A stretch of DNA of 64,000 nt, from assembly GCA_946811185.2 (NCBI GenBank), contig OX328108.1, positions 17,679,239 through 17,743,238 on the forward strand, written 5' to 3'. The notes under the pieces were generated by a model, which searched no databases, was not told where the DNA came from, and was given only the letters and a program-made list of their open reading frames with translations. A program made the position numbers and the translations under genes. Below are positions 24,052 through 35,579 of this stretch, in pieces (the first letter of the stretch is position 1; each line of letters starts with the position of its first letter). The DNA comes from Hippopus hippopus (Eukaryota > Mollusca > Bivalvia > Cardiida > Cardiidae).

Positions 24052-24642
24052 CACCGATGTTCCCCACCCGCCCCGGAGCCCAACAAGGGGACATGATCTG
24101 GGGAAACCCAACTCAGATCGTGACAAGGATACATCGGTGATATACTCGAAGTGAAAGGGCTAGACTGGACAAATGTAGGCCCGCAGAATGTCACACCAAG
24201 CATAGACTGTCTTTGGGCATTTACAAGTGTCAACCAAACACCATTCTTTCACCCGATTAGCCCATGAGCCACCGTCTTCTAGGGTTTTGACATACAGCAA
24301 CTGATGACAGAGAAGAGAAATGACTTTTATTATGTATTTGTGTATGTATGTGTTTAGGAAAACAAAGTCAGAGAAACACCCTAGGGCTCGGCATGACCAG
24401 CCGATTGATCAGGACGGGCTTTCCTGATCCCTCGTTTAGTTCAGTTCAAGGCCAAAAGTGGTGTGTTGCAAAAACAGAGCTATCAAAGGGCCATACTCTG
24501 AATCCACTCAACCACCAGGATCCCGTCATCGAGCGACACGAGTTGCAGCCCACGGCAAACAGGCAGGAACAGTGAGGGGGTCTTACCCCTGCTGTAGTGC
24601 GACAGCTGAGCTATTTCTATCCCCCCGCCCAGCTGGGGGTTG
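24052..24642 (-). other. 5' UTR / promoter region of the LINE
   Basis: GC-rich relative to the neighbourhood, beginning (minus strand) CAACCCCCAGCTGGGCGGGG. No TATA box is needed for this class, whose promoters are internal; the exact promoter cannot be placed from the sequence. Confidence 0.6.
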
Positions 24643-27160
24643 TTTTTTGAATAATGATTTCAGATGTACAAGTAGCTAGCGAAATTAAAAGAGATTTTTC
24701 AAAAATATTTCAACAAATCTTTTTTGGGACACTTAGGAGAAATAAAAAAATATCAAAATCAATCCATTCTCATCCATTTAAGGGGCCAGCTACTCGTCAT
24801 GAAAATGCGGATATTTTCAATTTTAATCCAAAGGCACAGGTAGCTGGCGAGCCTAAGATCGATTTTTGAAATTGAGTGGTCGTATTCAAAAAAATAGAGT
24901 AAAAATGCACGAGAAAACTCGAAATTGAAGCATTTCCGGTTATTAAAGGGGCCAGCTACTTGATCTGAAAATGGGACAATTTTGCACTTCTGCGAAATCA
25001 TGATTTAAAATGTACAATTAGCTGGCTAGATTTAGAGAGAATTTTCAAAATTTTTCAACAAATCATCCTTACCATAAGTAGGAGAAATTAAAACTATCAA
25101 AATCAATCTATTTTTATTCATTTTAGGCCAGCTACTCGTCATGAAAATGCAGATATTTTTCAATTTTACTTAGAGTGAAATCAAAAGGTAGAAGTAGCTA
25201 CCGAGCCTAAGAGCGATTTTTGACATTCAATGCTCGTTTTGAATAAAAGAGACTATAAATGCACGAGCAAACTGAAAATGGAAGCATTTCCTGTTATCAA
25301 AGGGGCCAGGTACTTGTCGTGAAAAGGGGGACATATTTCAATTTCACTCAGAGAGGAATTCAAAGGTACAAGTAGCTGGCGAGTCTGAGAGCTGTTTTTA
25401 AAATTAAATGCTTGTTTTACATAAAGGGGATGATAAATGCACTAAAATAGTTAAAATTTAAGCATTTCCATCTATTAAGGAGGACAGGTACTGATTTGAA
25501 AATGAGACAACTTTGCTGTTTTTCGAAGTAATGATTTCAAATGTACAAGTAGCGACCGAGATCAAAAGAGATTTTTCAAAATATTTCAACAAATCATATT
25601 GAGGACACGTAGGAGAAATTAAAGATAAGAAAAAAATCAATTCTTATTCATTTCAGGGGCGAGCTACTCGTCATGAAAATGCGGATAGTTTTCAATTTTA
25701 CTTAGAGTGAAATCAAAAGGTACAAGTAGCTGGCAAGCCTAAGAGCGAATTTCGAATTTAAATGCTTGTTTTGAATAATAGATACTGTGAATATCTCAGA
25801 AAACGCAAAATTGAATCATTTTCGGTTATTAAAGGGGCCGGCTACTTCATTTGAAAACTGGACAACTTTGCTGTTTTTCGAAGTAATGAATTCAAATAGA
25901 GTAGCTAGCGAGATTAAAAGAGATTTTTCAAAATATTTCAACAAATCCTTTTGGGGACACTTAGGAGAAATCAAAAAATATCAAAATCAATCCGTTCTCA
26001 TCCATTTAAAGGGCCAGCTATTCGTCATTATAATGCAGATATTTTCAATTTTACTTAGAGTGAAATCAAAAAGCACAGGTAGCTGGCGAGCCTAAGAGCG
26101 ATTTTTGAAAGGAAATGCTCGTATTGAATAAAAGTAGAGTATAAATGCACGAGAAAACTCGAAATTGAAGCATTTCCGGTTATTACAGGGGCCAGCTACT
26201 TGATCAGGAAATTGGACAATTTTGCACTTTTGCGAAATCATGATTTAACATGTACAATTAGCTGGCGAGATTTAGAGAGATTTTTCAAAATATTTCAAGA
26301 AATGATATTTCGGATACGTAGGAGAAATTAAAAATATCAAAATCAATCCATTCTTATCATTTTATGGGCCATCTCTCGTCAGGCGGGTAGTTTTCAATTT
26401 TACTTAGAGTGAAATCAAAAGGTACAAGTAGCTGGCAAGCCTAAGAGCGATTTTTGAAATTAAATGCTTGTTTTAAATAACAGAGACTGTGAACGTATAA
26501 GAAAACTCAAAATTGAATCATTTCCGGTTATTAAAGGGGCCAGCTACTTGATTTGGAAACTGGACAACTTTGCTGTTTTTCGAAGTAATGATTTCAAATG
26601 TACAAGTAGCTGGCGAGATTAAAAGAGATTTTTCAAAATATTTCAACAAATCCTTTTGGCGACACTTAGGAGAAATTAAAAATATCAAAATAAATCCATT
26701 CTCATCCATTTAAAGGGCAGCTACTCGTCATGAAAATGTGGATATTTTTCAATTTTACTTAAAGTAAAAGGTACAAGTAGCTGGCGAGACTAAAAGCGAA
26801 TTTTGAAATTAAATGCTTGTTTTGAATAAAAGAGACTATAAATGCATGAGAAAACTCGAAATTGAAGCATTTCCGGTTATTAAAGGGGCCAGCTACTTGA
26901 TCAGAAAATGGGACGATTTCGCACTTTTGTGAAATCATGATTTAAAATGTACAAGTAGCTGGCGAGGTTTAGAGAGATTTTTCAAAATATTTCAACAAAT
27001 CATATTGAGGACACGAAGGAGAAATTAAAAATATCAAAATCAATCCATTTTTATTCATTCTAGGGGCCAGCTACTCGTCATGAAAATGCGGATAGTTTTC
27101 AATTTTACTTAGAGTGAATCAAAAAGTACAAGTAGCTGGCGAGCCTAAGAGTGAATTTTG
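24643..27160 (+). repeat. Satellite array continuing the left arm (about 14 monomers)
   Basis: GGGGCCAGCTACT words at 24784, 24949, 25305, 25836, 26187, 26537, 26887 and 27063 and diverged ones between give a mean spacing of ~176 bp. Types A and B alternate, so the true repeat is a ~352-bp dimer. Each monomer also has the inverse word GTACAAGTAGCTGGCGAG about 70 bp downstream. Confidence 0.92.
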
Positions 27161-29117
27161 AAACAAGATGTCTGTTTGTAAAACAATCATGCCCCCTACA
27201 GCCACATTGATACAGGAAGTGGCACAGTTTATAAACTGATATCAAAAGAATTGATTGGGAAATATCGATGTCATCTTTTTGATTTATAGCCCACTTCAAT
27301 TGTTAAACGTGATAATCTGTCAACAGTTCGCATAATTATACACAAAGCCGTGTGTATACACACAAGATTAGAAACAGTCACCGATACACAGACTGGGTTA
27401 TCGATTTTCTTTTCGGCACGCGCGTTCAATTTCCACTTTTTCCCAGTCAACTTCGATGCTTACTACGTCCCCGATAATACGTGAATAAAATGTTGGAGCC
27501 ACAAGTTAAGCCACATATGATGATTTTTGAGACAGTTTAATTTTTTTGGAGCAAAAGGCTCAAGTGGCAAACGGCAGCGTGGGCCTTGCATCATCTGGTG
27601 GTCACTGTGACCTTGACCTTTCACGGATTAACCTTAAAATCGATAGGGATCATTTACACTCCGAGATGAATATCTGTACAGAATTTGAAGGACTTAGGTC
27701 AATTCTGTGTGTAGTTATCATCTGGACAAGTTTTGGTCTATATATCATTAAGTTGAAGGCCACTGTGACCTTGACCTTTGATGGATTAATCTCAAAATCG
27801 ATAGGGATCATTTACACTCCAAGATGAAAATCTATACAGAATTTGAAGAACCTATGTCAATTCTGTGTCTAGTTATCATCTGGACAAGGTTTGGTCTAAA
27901 TATCAACATGTTGACGGTCACTGTGACCTTGACATTTGACCGATTGACCTCATAATAAATAGGGATTATCTACACTCCAAGACGCATGTCTGTGCCAAAT
28001 TTGACGAACCTACGTCAATTCTGTGTCTTGTTATCATCCGGGCAATGTTTGGTCTATATATCAACATGTTGACGGTCACTGCGACCCTGACATTTGACCG
28101 ATTGACCTCAAAATCGATAAGGATCATGTACGCTTCGAGACCCATGTCTGTGCCGAATTTTACGAACCTAGGTCAATTCCGTGTCTAGTTATCATCCGGA
28201 CAATGTTTGGTCTATATATCAACATGTTGACGGTCACTGTGACCTTGACATTTGACCGATTGACCACAAAATCAATAGGGATCATCTACGCTCCAAGACG
28301 CATGTCTGTGCCAAATTTTACGAACCTAGGTTAATTCTGTGTGTAGTTATCATCCGGACAATGTTTGGTCTATACATCGACATGTTGATGGTCACTGTGA
28401 CCTTGACATTTGACTGATTGACCTCAAAATCATTAGAGATCATCTACACTCCAAGACACAAGTCTGTGCTAAATTTGACGAACCTAGGTCAATTCTGTGT
28501 TTAGTTATCATCCGGACAATGTTTGGTCTATATATCAACATGTTGACGGTCACTGTGACCTTGACATTTGACCGATTGACCACAAAATCTATAGGGACCA
28601 TCTACACTCTAAGACGCATGCCTGAGCCAAATTTGAGGAACCTAGGTTAATTCTGTGTCTAGTTATCATCCGGACAATGTTTGGTCTATATATCGACATG
28701 TTGACGGTCACTGTGACCTTGACATTTAACCGATTGATCTCAAAATCATTAGAGATCATCTACACTCCAAGACACATGTGTGTTCCAAATTTGACGAACC
28801 TAGGTCAGTTCTGTGTCTAGTTATCATCAGGACAAGGTTTCGTCTATATATCGACATGTTGACGGTCACTGTGACCTTGACATTTGACCGATTGACCTCA
28901 AAATCAATAGAGATCATCTACACTCCAAGACGCATGTCTGTGCCAAATTTGACAAACCTAGTTTAATGCTGTGTCTAGCTATCATCCGGACAAGGTAAGG
29001 TCTACCGATGGACGGACAGACCGACCAACGGATGAACTGACTGACAGACGTACCGACTGACTGACCGACCGACATGTGCAAAGCAATATACCCACACTTC
29101 GTAGAAGGGGGGCATAA
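27161..29117 (+). mobile_element. Pearl-like element A, nine 158-bp core repeats
   Basis: Begins after ATTTTGAAA with CAAGATGTCTG...CATGCCCCCTAC and ends GAAGGGGGGCATAA, so ATGCCCCC and GGGGGGCAT face each other. The core repeats at exactly 158 bp (TTGACGGTCACTG at 27753, 27911, 28069, 28227, 28385, 28543, 28701, 28859, with a first copy at 27595). A GACC/ACTG-rich microsatellite follows (29010-29075). This order, tandem core of ~160 bp then ACGG/ACTG microsatellite, is that described for bivalve pearl elements, thought to be non-autonomous Helitron/Helentron relatives. No protein is encoded. Confidence 0.85.
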
Positions 29118-30822
29118 TTAAATGCTTGTTTTGAATAACAGATACTGTAAATGTATAAGAAAACTCAAAATTGAATCATTTCTGGTTATTAAAGGGACCA
29201 GCTACTTGACTTGAAAACTGGACAACTTTGCTGTTTTTCGAAGTAATGATTTCAAGTGTACAAGTAGCTGGCGGGCTGAACAGCGAGTTTAATGCTTGTT
29301 TTGAATAAAAGAGAGTATAAATGCGTCAGAAAACTCGAAATTGAAGCATTTCCGGTTATTAAAGGGGCCTGCTACTTGATCATAAAATTGGACAATTTTG
29401 CACTTTTGCGAAATCATGATTTAAAATTTACAAGTAACTACCGAGGTTTAGAGAGATTTTTCAAAATATTTCAACAAATCATATTGAGGACACGTAGGAG
29501 AAATTAAAAATATCAAAATGAATCAATTCTTTTTCATTTTAGGGGCCAGCTACTCGTCATGAAAATGCAGATAGTTTTCAATTTTATTTAGAATGAAATC
29601 AATAGGTACAAGTTGCTGGCGAGCCTAAGAGCGAATTATGAAATTAAATGCTTGTTTTGAATAATAGATACTGTGAATATCTAAAAAACTCAAAATTGAA
29701 TCATTTCCGGTTTTTAAAGGGGCCAGCTACTTGATTCGAAAACTGGACAACTTTACTGTTTTTCGAAGTAATGATTTCAAATGTACAAGTAGCTGGCGAG
29801 ATTAAAAGAGATTTTTCAAAATATTTCAACAAATCCTTTTAGGGACACTAAGAACAAATTAAAAATATCAAAATCAATCAATTCTTTTTCATTTTAGGGG
29901 CCAGCTACTCGTCATGAAAATGCAGATATTTTTCAATTTTACTTAAAGTGAAATCAAAAGGTACAAGTAGCTGGCAAGCCTAAGAGCGATTTTTAAAATT
30001 AAATGCTTGTTTTAAATAACAGAGACTGTAAACGTATAAGAAAACTCAAAATTGAATCATTTCCGGTTATTAAAGGGGCCAGCTACTTGATTTGAAAACT
30101 GGACAACTTTGCTGTTTTTCGAAGTAATGATTTCAAATGTACAAGTAGCTGGCGAGATTAAAAGAGATTTTTCAAAATGTTTCAACAAATCCTTTTGGCG
30201 ACACTTAGGAGAAATTAAAAATATCAAAATAAATCCATTCTCATTCACCTACTCGTCATGAAAATGTGGATATTTTTCAATTTTACTTAAAGTCAAAAGG
30301 TACAAGTAGCTGACGAGACTAAAAGCTAATTTTGAAATGAAATGCTTGTTTTGAATAAAAGAGACTATAAATGCATGAGAAAACTCGAAATTGAAGCATT
30401 TCCGGTTATTAAAGGGGCCAGCTACTTGATCAGAAAATGGGACAATTTCGCACTTTTGTGAAATCATGATTTAAAATGTACAAGTAGCTGGCGAGGTTTA
30501 GAGAGATTTTTCAAAATATTTCAACAAATCATATTGAGGACACGAAGGAGAAATTAAAAATATCAAAATTTATCCATTTTTATTCATTTTAGGGGCCAGC
30601 TACTCGTCATGAAAATGCGGATAGTTTTCAATTTTACTTAGAGTGAAATCAAAAGGTACAAGTAGCTGGCAAGCCTAAGAGCGATTTTTGAAATTAAATG
30701 CTTGTTTTAAATAACAGAGACTGTAAACGTATAAGAAAACTCAAAATTGAGTCATTTCCGGTTATTCACTTAGAGTGAAATCAAAAGGTACAAGTAGCTG
30801 GCGAGCCTAAGAGTGAATTTTG
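29118..30822 (+). repeat. Satellite array between the two pearl-like elements
   Basis: About ten monomers. The block from ~29640 to 30822 resembles 26100-27160, and 29118-29640 resembles 32665-33180, showing a duplicated ~3.6-kb block. One monomer near 30770 is cut short (GGTTATTCACTTAGAGTG). Confidence 0.9.
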
Positions 30823-32664
30823 AAACAAGATGTCTGTTTGTAAAACAATCATGCCCCCCTACTGCCACATTGATACAGGAAGTGGCACAGTTCATAAACT
30901 GATATCAAAAGAATTGATTGGGAAATATCGATGTCATCTTTTTGATTTATAGCCCACTTCAATTGTTAAACGTGATAATCTGTCAACAGTTCGCATAATT
31001 ATACACAAAGCCGTGTGTATACACACAAAATTGTAAACAGTCGCCGATACACAGACTGGGTTATCGATTTTCATTTCGGCACGCGCGTTCGACTTCTGCT
31101 TTTTCCCAGTTGACTTCGATGCTTACTACGTCCCTGATAATATGCGAATAAAATGTTGGAGCCACAAGCTGAGCCACATATGATGATTTTTGAGAATGTT
31201 TAATTTTTTTTAGGTAAATGGCTCAAGTGGCAAATGGCAGGGTGGGCCCTGAATCATCAGGCGTTCACTATGACCTTGACCTTTCACGGATTAACCTTAA
31301 AATCGATAGGGATCATTTACACTCCAAGATGAATATCTGTAGAGAATTTGAAGGACATTTGACTGATTGACCTCATAATCAATAGGGATCATCTACACTC
31401 CAAGACGCATGTCTGTGCCAAATTTTACGAACCTAGGTCAATTCTGTGTGTAGTTATCATCTGGACAAGGTTTGGTCTATATATCAATAAGTTGACCTTG
31501 ACCTTTGATGGATTAATCTCAAAATCGATAGGGATCATTTACACTCCGAGATGAATATCTGTACAGAATTTGAAGAACCTATGTCAATTCTGTGTGTAGT
31601 TATCATCTGGACAAGGTTTGGTCTATATATCATTAAGTTGAAGGACACTGTGACCTTGACCTTTGATGGATTAATCTCAAAATCAATTGGGATCATTTGC
31701 ACTCCAAGACGAATGTCTATGCCAAATTTGACGAATCTATGTCAATTCTGTGTCTAGTTATCATCCGGACAAGGCTTGGTCTATATATCAACATGTTGAC
31801 GGTCACTGTGACCTTGACATTTGACTGATTGACCCCAAAATCAATAGGAATCATTTACACTCCAAGACGCATGTCTGTGCCAAATTTGACGAACCTAGGT
31901 TTATTCTGTGTCCAGTTATCATCCGGACAATGTTTGGTCTATATATCAACATGTTGACGGTCACTGTGACCTTGACATTTGACTGATTGACTTCAAAATC
32001 AATAGGGATCAATTACACTCCAAGACGCATGTCTGTGCCAAATTTGACGAACCTAGGTTAATTCTGTGTCTAGTTATCATCCGGACAATGTTTGGTCTAT
32101 ATATCAACATGTTGACGGTCAGTGTGACCTTGACATTTGACCGATTGACCACAAAATCAATAGGGATCATTTACACTCCAAGACGCATGTCTGTGCCAAA
32201 TTTTACGAACCTAGATCAATTCTGTATCTAGGTATCATCTGGACAATGTTTGGTCTATATATCGACATGTTGACGGTCACTGTGACCTTGACATTTGACC
32301 GATTGACCTCAAAATCAATAGGAATCATGTACTCTCCAAGACGCATATCTGTGCCAAATTTGACGAACCTAGAACAATTCTGTGTCTAGTTATCATCCGG
32401 ACAATGTTTGGTCTATATATATCAACATGTTGACGGTCACTGTGACCTTGACATTTGATCGATTGACTTCAAAATCAATAGGGATCATTTACACTCCAAG
32501 ACGCATGTCTGTGCCAAATTTTACAAACCTAGGTCAATTCTGTGTCTAGTTATCATCCAGACAGGGTAAGGTCTACCGACCGAAGGACGGACCGACCGAC
32601 AGACTGACCGACCGACCGACATGTGCAAAGGAATATACCCCCACTTCGTTGAAGGGGAGCATAA
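30823..32664 (+). mobile_element. Pearl-like element B
   Basis: Same ends and same insertion point in a monomer as element A (ATTTTGAAACAAGATGTCTG), so it arose by duplication of the block and not by separate insertion. Core copies at 31638, 31796, 31954, 32112, 32270 (158 bp apart) and 32430 (160 bp, an extra AT). The left core units are rearranged and partly lost. Ends CACTTCGTTGAAGGGGAGCA. Confidence 0.85.
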
Positions 32665-34335
32665 TTAAATGCTTGTTTTGAATAACAGGTACTGTAAATG
32701 TATAAGAAAACTCAAAATTGAATCGTTTCCGTTTATTAAAGGGGCCAACAATTTGATTTGAAAACTGGACAACTTCGCTGTTTTTCGAAGTAATGATTTC
32801 AAATGTACAAGTAGCTGGCGAGCTGAAGAGCGAATTTTGAAATTTTAAAAGAGAGTATAAATGCGTCAGAAAACTCAAAATTGAAGCATTTCCGGTTATT
32901 AAAGGGGCCCGCTACTTGATCAGAAAATTGGACAATTTCGCACTTTTGCGAAATCATGATTTAAAATATACCAGTAACTACCGAGGTTTAGAGAGATTTT
33001 TCAAAATATTTCAACAAATCATATTGAGGACACGTAGGAGAAATTAAAAATACCAAAATTAATCAATTCTTTTTCATTTTAGAGGCCAGCTACTCGTCAT
33101 GAAAATGCGGATAGTTTTCAATTTTACTTAGAGTGAAATCAAAAGGTACAAGTAGATGGCGAGCCTAAGAGCGATTTTTGTAATAAAATGCTTGTTTTGA
33201 ATAACAGAGACCGTGAATGTATAAGAAAACTCAAAATTGAATCATTTCTGGTTATTAAAGGGGCCAGCTACTTGATTTGAAAACTGGACAACTTTGCTGT
33301 TTTTCGAAGTAATGATTTCAAATGTACAACTAGCTGGTGAGATTAAAAGAGATTCAAACCAAGCATTTATTTCATTTGAAATCATTACTGTATAAGAAAA
33401 CTCAAAATTGAATCATTTCCGGTTATTAAAGGGCCAGCCACTTTATTTCAAAACTGGACAACTTTGCTGTTTTTCGAAGTAATGATTTCAAATGTACAAG
33501 TAGCTTGCGAGATGAAAAGAGATTTTTCACAATATTTCAACAAATCATATTCAGGATACGTAGGGGAAATTAAAAATATCAATATCAATCAATTCTTATT
33601 CATTTTAGGGGCCAGCTAGTCGCCATGAAAATGCAGATATTTTTCAATTTTACTTAGATGGAAATCAAAAGATACAAGTAGCTGGCGAGCCTAAGAGCGA
33701 ATTTTGAAATTAAATGCTTGTTTTGAATAACAGATACTATGAATGTATAAGAAAACTCAAAATTGAATCATTTCCGGTTATTAAAGGGGCCAGCTACTTG
33801 ATTTGAAAACTGGACAACTTTACTGTTTTTCGAAGTAATGATTTCAAATGTACAATTAGCTTGCGAGATTTAAAGAGATTTTTCAAAACATTTCAACAAA
33901 TCTTTTTGGGGACACTTAGGAGAAATTAAAGATATCAAAATCAAACTATTCTCATCCATTTAAGGGGCCAGCTACTCGTCATGAAAATGCAAATATTTTT
34001 CAATTTTACTTAGAGTGAAATCAAATGGTTCAATTAGCTGGCGAGCCTAAGAGAGAATTTTGAAATTAAATGCTTGTTTTGACTAGCAGATACTATGAAT
34101 GTATAAGAAAACTCAAAATTGAATCATTTCCGTTATTAAAGGTGCCAGGTACTTGACTTGAAAACTGGACAACTTTGCTGTTTTTCGAAGTAATGATTTC
34201 AAATGTACAACTAGCTGGCGAGATTTAAAGAGATTTTTCAAAATATTTCAACAGATCTTTTGGGGGACACTTAGGAGAAATTAAAAATGTCAAAATCAAT
34301 CCATTCTCATCCATTTAAGGGGCCAGCTGGCCAAT
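32665..34335 (+). repeat. Satellite array, inner end of the left arm
   Basis: About nine monomers, with one shortened unit and a short inversion-like patch near 33355-33390 (CATTTGAAATCATTACT, the reverse of the usual order). The array stops mid-monomer at about 34335. Confidence 0.88.
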
Positions 34336-34391
34336 TATATATTTGGAGAAACTTCTCACAAATTTTATTTCTGATTTTTGAATAAAGACTT

Positions 34392-35015
34392 TTCTTAATA
34401 TCCCAACACTAGGGTAGCATATGTTGGGGCAAATTTTTGAGATATTTGTGTACAGGCTTGTAACGTCAATCCAACTAGAAATGTGTTTTGTGTGACCTCT
34501 TTTGGTATAATGTTCAAAAAGTGTAGATCGTCACTTACATAACTTTTTACGTGTTTGATGAATGGCTTTAAGAAAATGTCAATTAGATTGCTTAATCTGT
34601 GTGTTTCGCAGTTGGGTCCTGCTAATATGGGACTAAATTTTAAGCCTTTTGGGTCAATGATTTGGATATAATTACTAGTACTGTTTATACATTCGTTGGT
34701 TATAAGGGTGATTTTATGTATTTTCGGTAAACTATAGAATGAACTTTCCGGGCTTTCAAAAATTGTACGATAGTCAATTTCATGTCTGATAATTTCATCT
34801 GAAAGATTTTTTAAATTGTGTTTTCTTGATTGTTTCTTTAGAGTAATTCTCTGATATTTCTTTGTAAAAAGCATTGTCATTGAATACTTCCAGGATATTT
34901 TTCTTGTAGAATTCTTTTTTCATTATAACAATCCCTCCGTCCTTGTCTACCTCTTTTATTTCTTTAGTTTGTTCATTACTTAATATGGTATAGCTTTTCG
35001 TTTTGAATGAGATAC
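34392..35015 (-). pseudogene. Penelope-like element reverse transcriptase fragment
   Basis: On the minus strand the region reads as the N-terminal half of a Penelope-like RT: KEVDKDGGIVIMKKEFY and FYKEISENY near 34850-34970, FYSLPKIHK at 34739-34713, a SPILAGP...LSNLIDIFLKPF stretch, then SYVSDDLHFLNII. A DVTSLYTNI-like motif at about 34470-34440 is out of frame, and another frame change lies near 34830. FYxLPKIHK and DxxSLYTNI are signatures of Penelope-like RTs. The catalytic centre and any GIY-YIG endonuclease are missing. It abuts the truncated end of the satellite arm. Confidence 0.85.
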
Positions 35016-35579
35016 ATTCTATCTCAGATTCGACGTAGGCTACTTATTCGACGACCACTTTTCAATGGGTCTTTCGACGATGTTGAATTTGTAATCGCGA
35101 GAGTACGTTTCTGTTCACTTTGCATTAGAACAAGTGGGTAGGGAACTGACAGTGACTGTCGCTTCTTCTACCTCGTAAGTTGTATACAGTTGGTATTCCG
35201 TGTAGTGTCATCTCTTGGAAATGTAGACTGAATCCTTGAAATACGGTTTAACTTAAATTTATTCGCAAAGTTTCATTTAAAGCGAAACATGTTTACGCTG
35301 TTTCTTATTTCACGCCGTACGGTGAAACTATCCGTGCACTACTCAACTATTTCCTTTGTGAAGAGTAAATTTCATCCTCTATACTAATATGCCTTTTTAG
35401 TTCTCCAGATCTGATTTGAAAGGAAATCAGATCAATTAACAGGACAAACACGGCCGGACGAACGAGTCCGAACGAACAAGCCCTGGAACGAAAAAGCTTG
35501 TTCAAGTGTGCACAAGGTTGCGCAAAGAAAACTTTCGAAAACACCGTTAAGAACAAGATTTTTTTTTTAAGTTTTCGCT
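35016..35579. other. Nothing recognised
   Basis: May include more of the Penelope-like element upstream of its N-terminal region, but no further motif is visible. A short frame at 35347-35556 (-) has no recognisable domain. Confidence 0.4.

Larger units (their letters stand above)
18521..24642 (-). mobile_element. Complete I/Nimb-like LINE retrotransposon (inactive)
   Basis: A 6.1-kb element on the minus strand: 5' UTR (24642-24052), ORF1 gag-like with zinc knuckles (24051-22518), ORF2 with apurinic endonuclease, reverse transcriptase and RNase H (22445-19196), 3' UTR (19195-18535) and a (CATT)n tail (ATGAATGAATGAATG on the plus strand). An RNase H after the RT, plus the three-knuckle ORF1, points to the I superfamily (I, Nimb and relatives); the clade is inference. 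Both ORFs are broken by frameshifts, so this copy cannot move itself. A 3' fragment of the same family occurs at 42110-42153 plus 46291-46372. Confidence 0.93.
16608..34335 (+). mobile_element. Lone left arm of a foldback-like element, expanded and interrupted
   Basis: Starts ATAGGTAAAGTTAGCTACTA and holds a terminal minisatellite of about four ~36-bp units (16608-16800), the unique outer part (to ~17100), then ~176-bp monomers reading GGGGCCAGCTACTTGATTTG (A) and GGGGCCAGCTACTCGTCATG (B). Removing the LINE (18521-24642) and two pearl-like elements leaves ~7.8 kb, roughly 40 monomers, far more than the ~15 in the arm at 53742. It stops abruptly at GGGGCCAGCTGG near 34335, next to Penelope-like sequence, with no right arm. 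Confidence 0.85.

Noticed and set aside
7536..34335. CRISPR-like array because short words repeat at regular intervals
   Set aside because: The whole ~176-bp monomer is repeated, not a short repeat with unique spacers, and the surroundings are clearly animal DNA with introns, SINEs and LINEs.
34395..34880. Intact Penelope-like protein
   Set aside because: The SLYTNI motif is out of frame and the catalytic part is missing, so it is a fragment.
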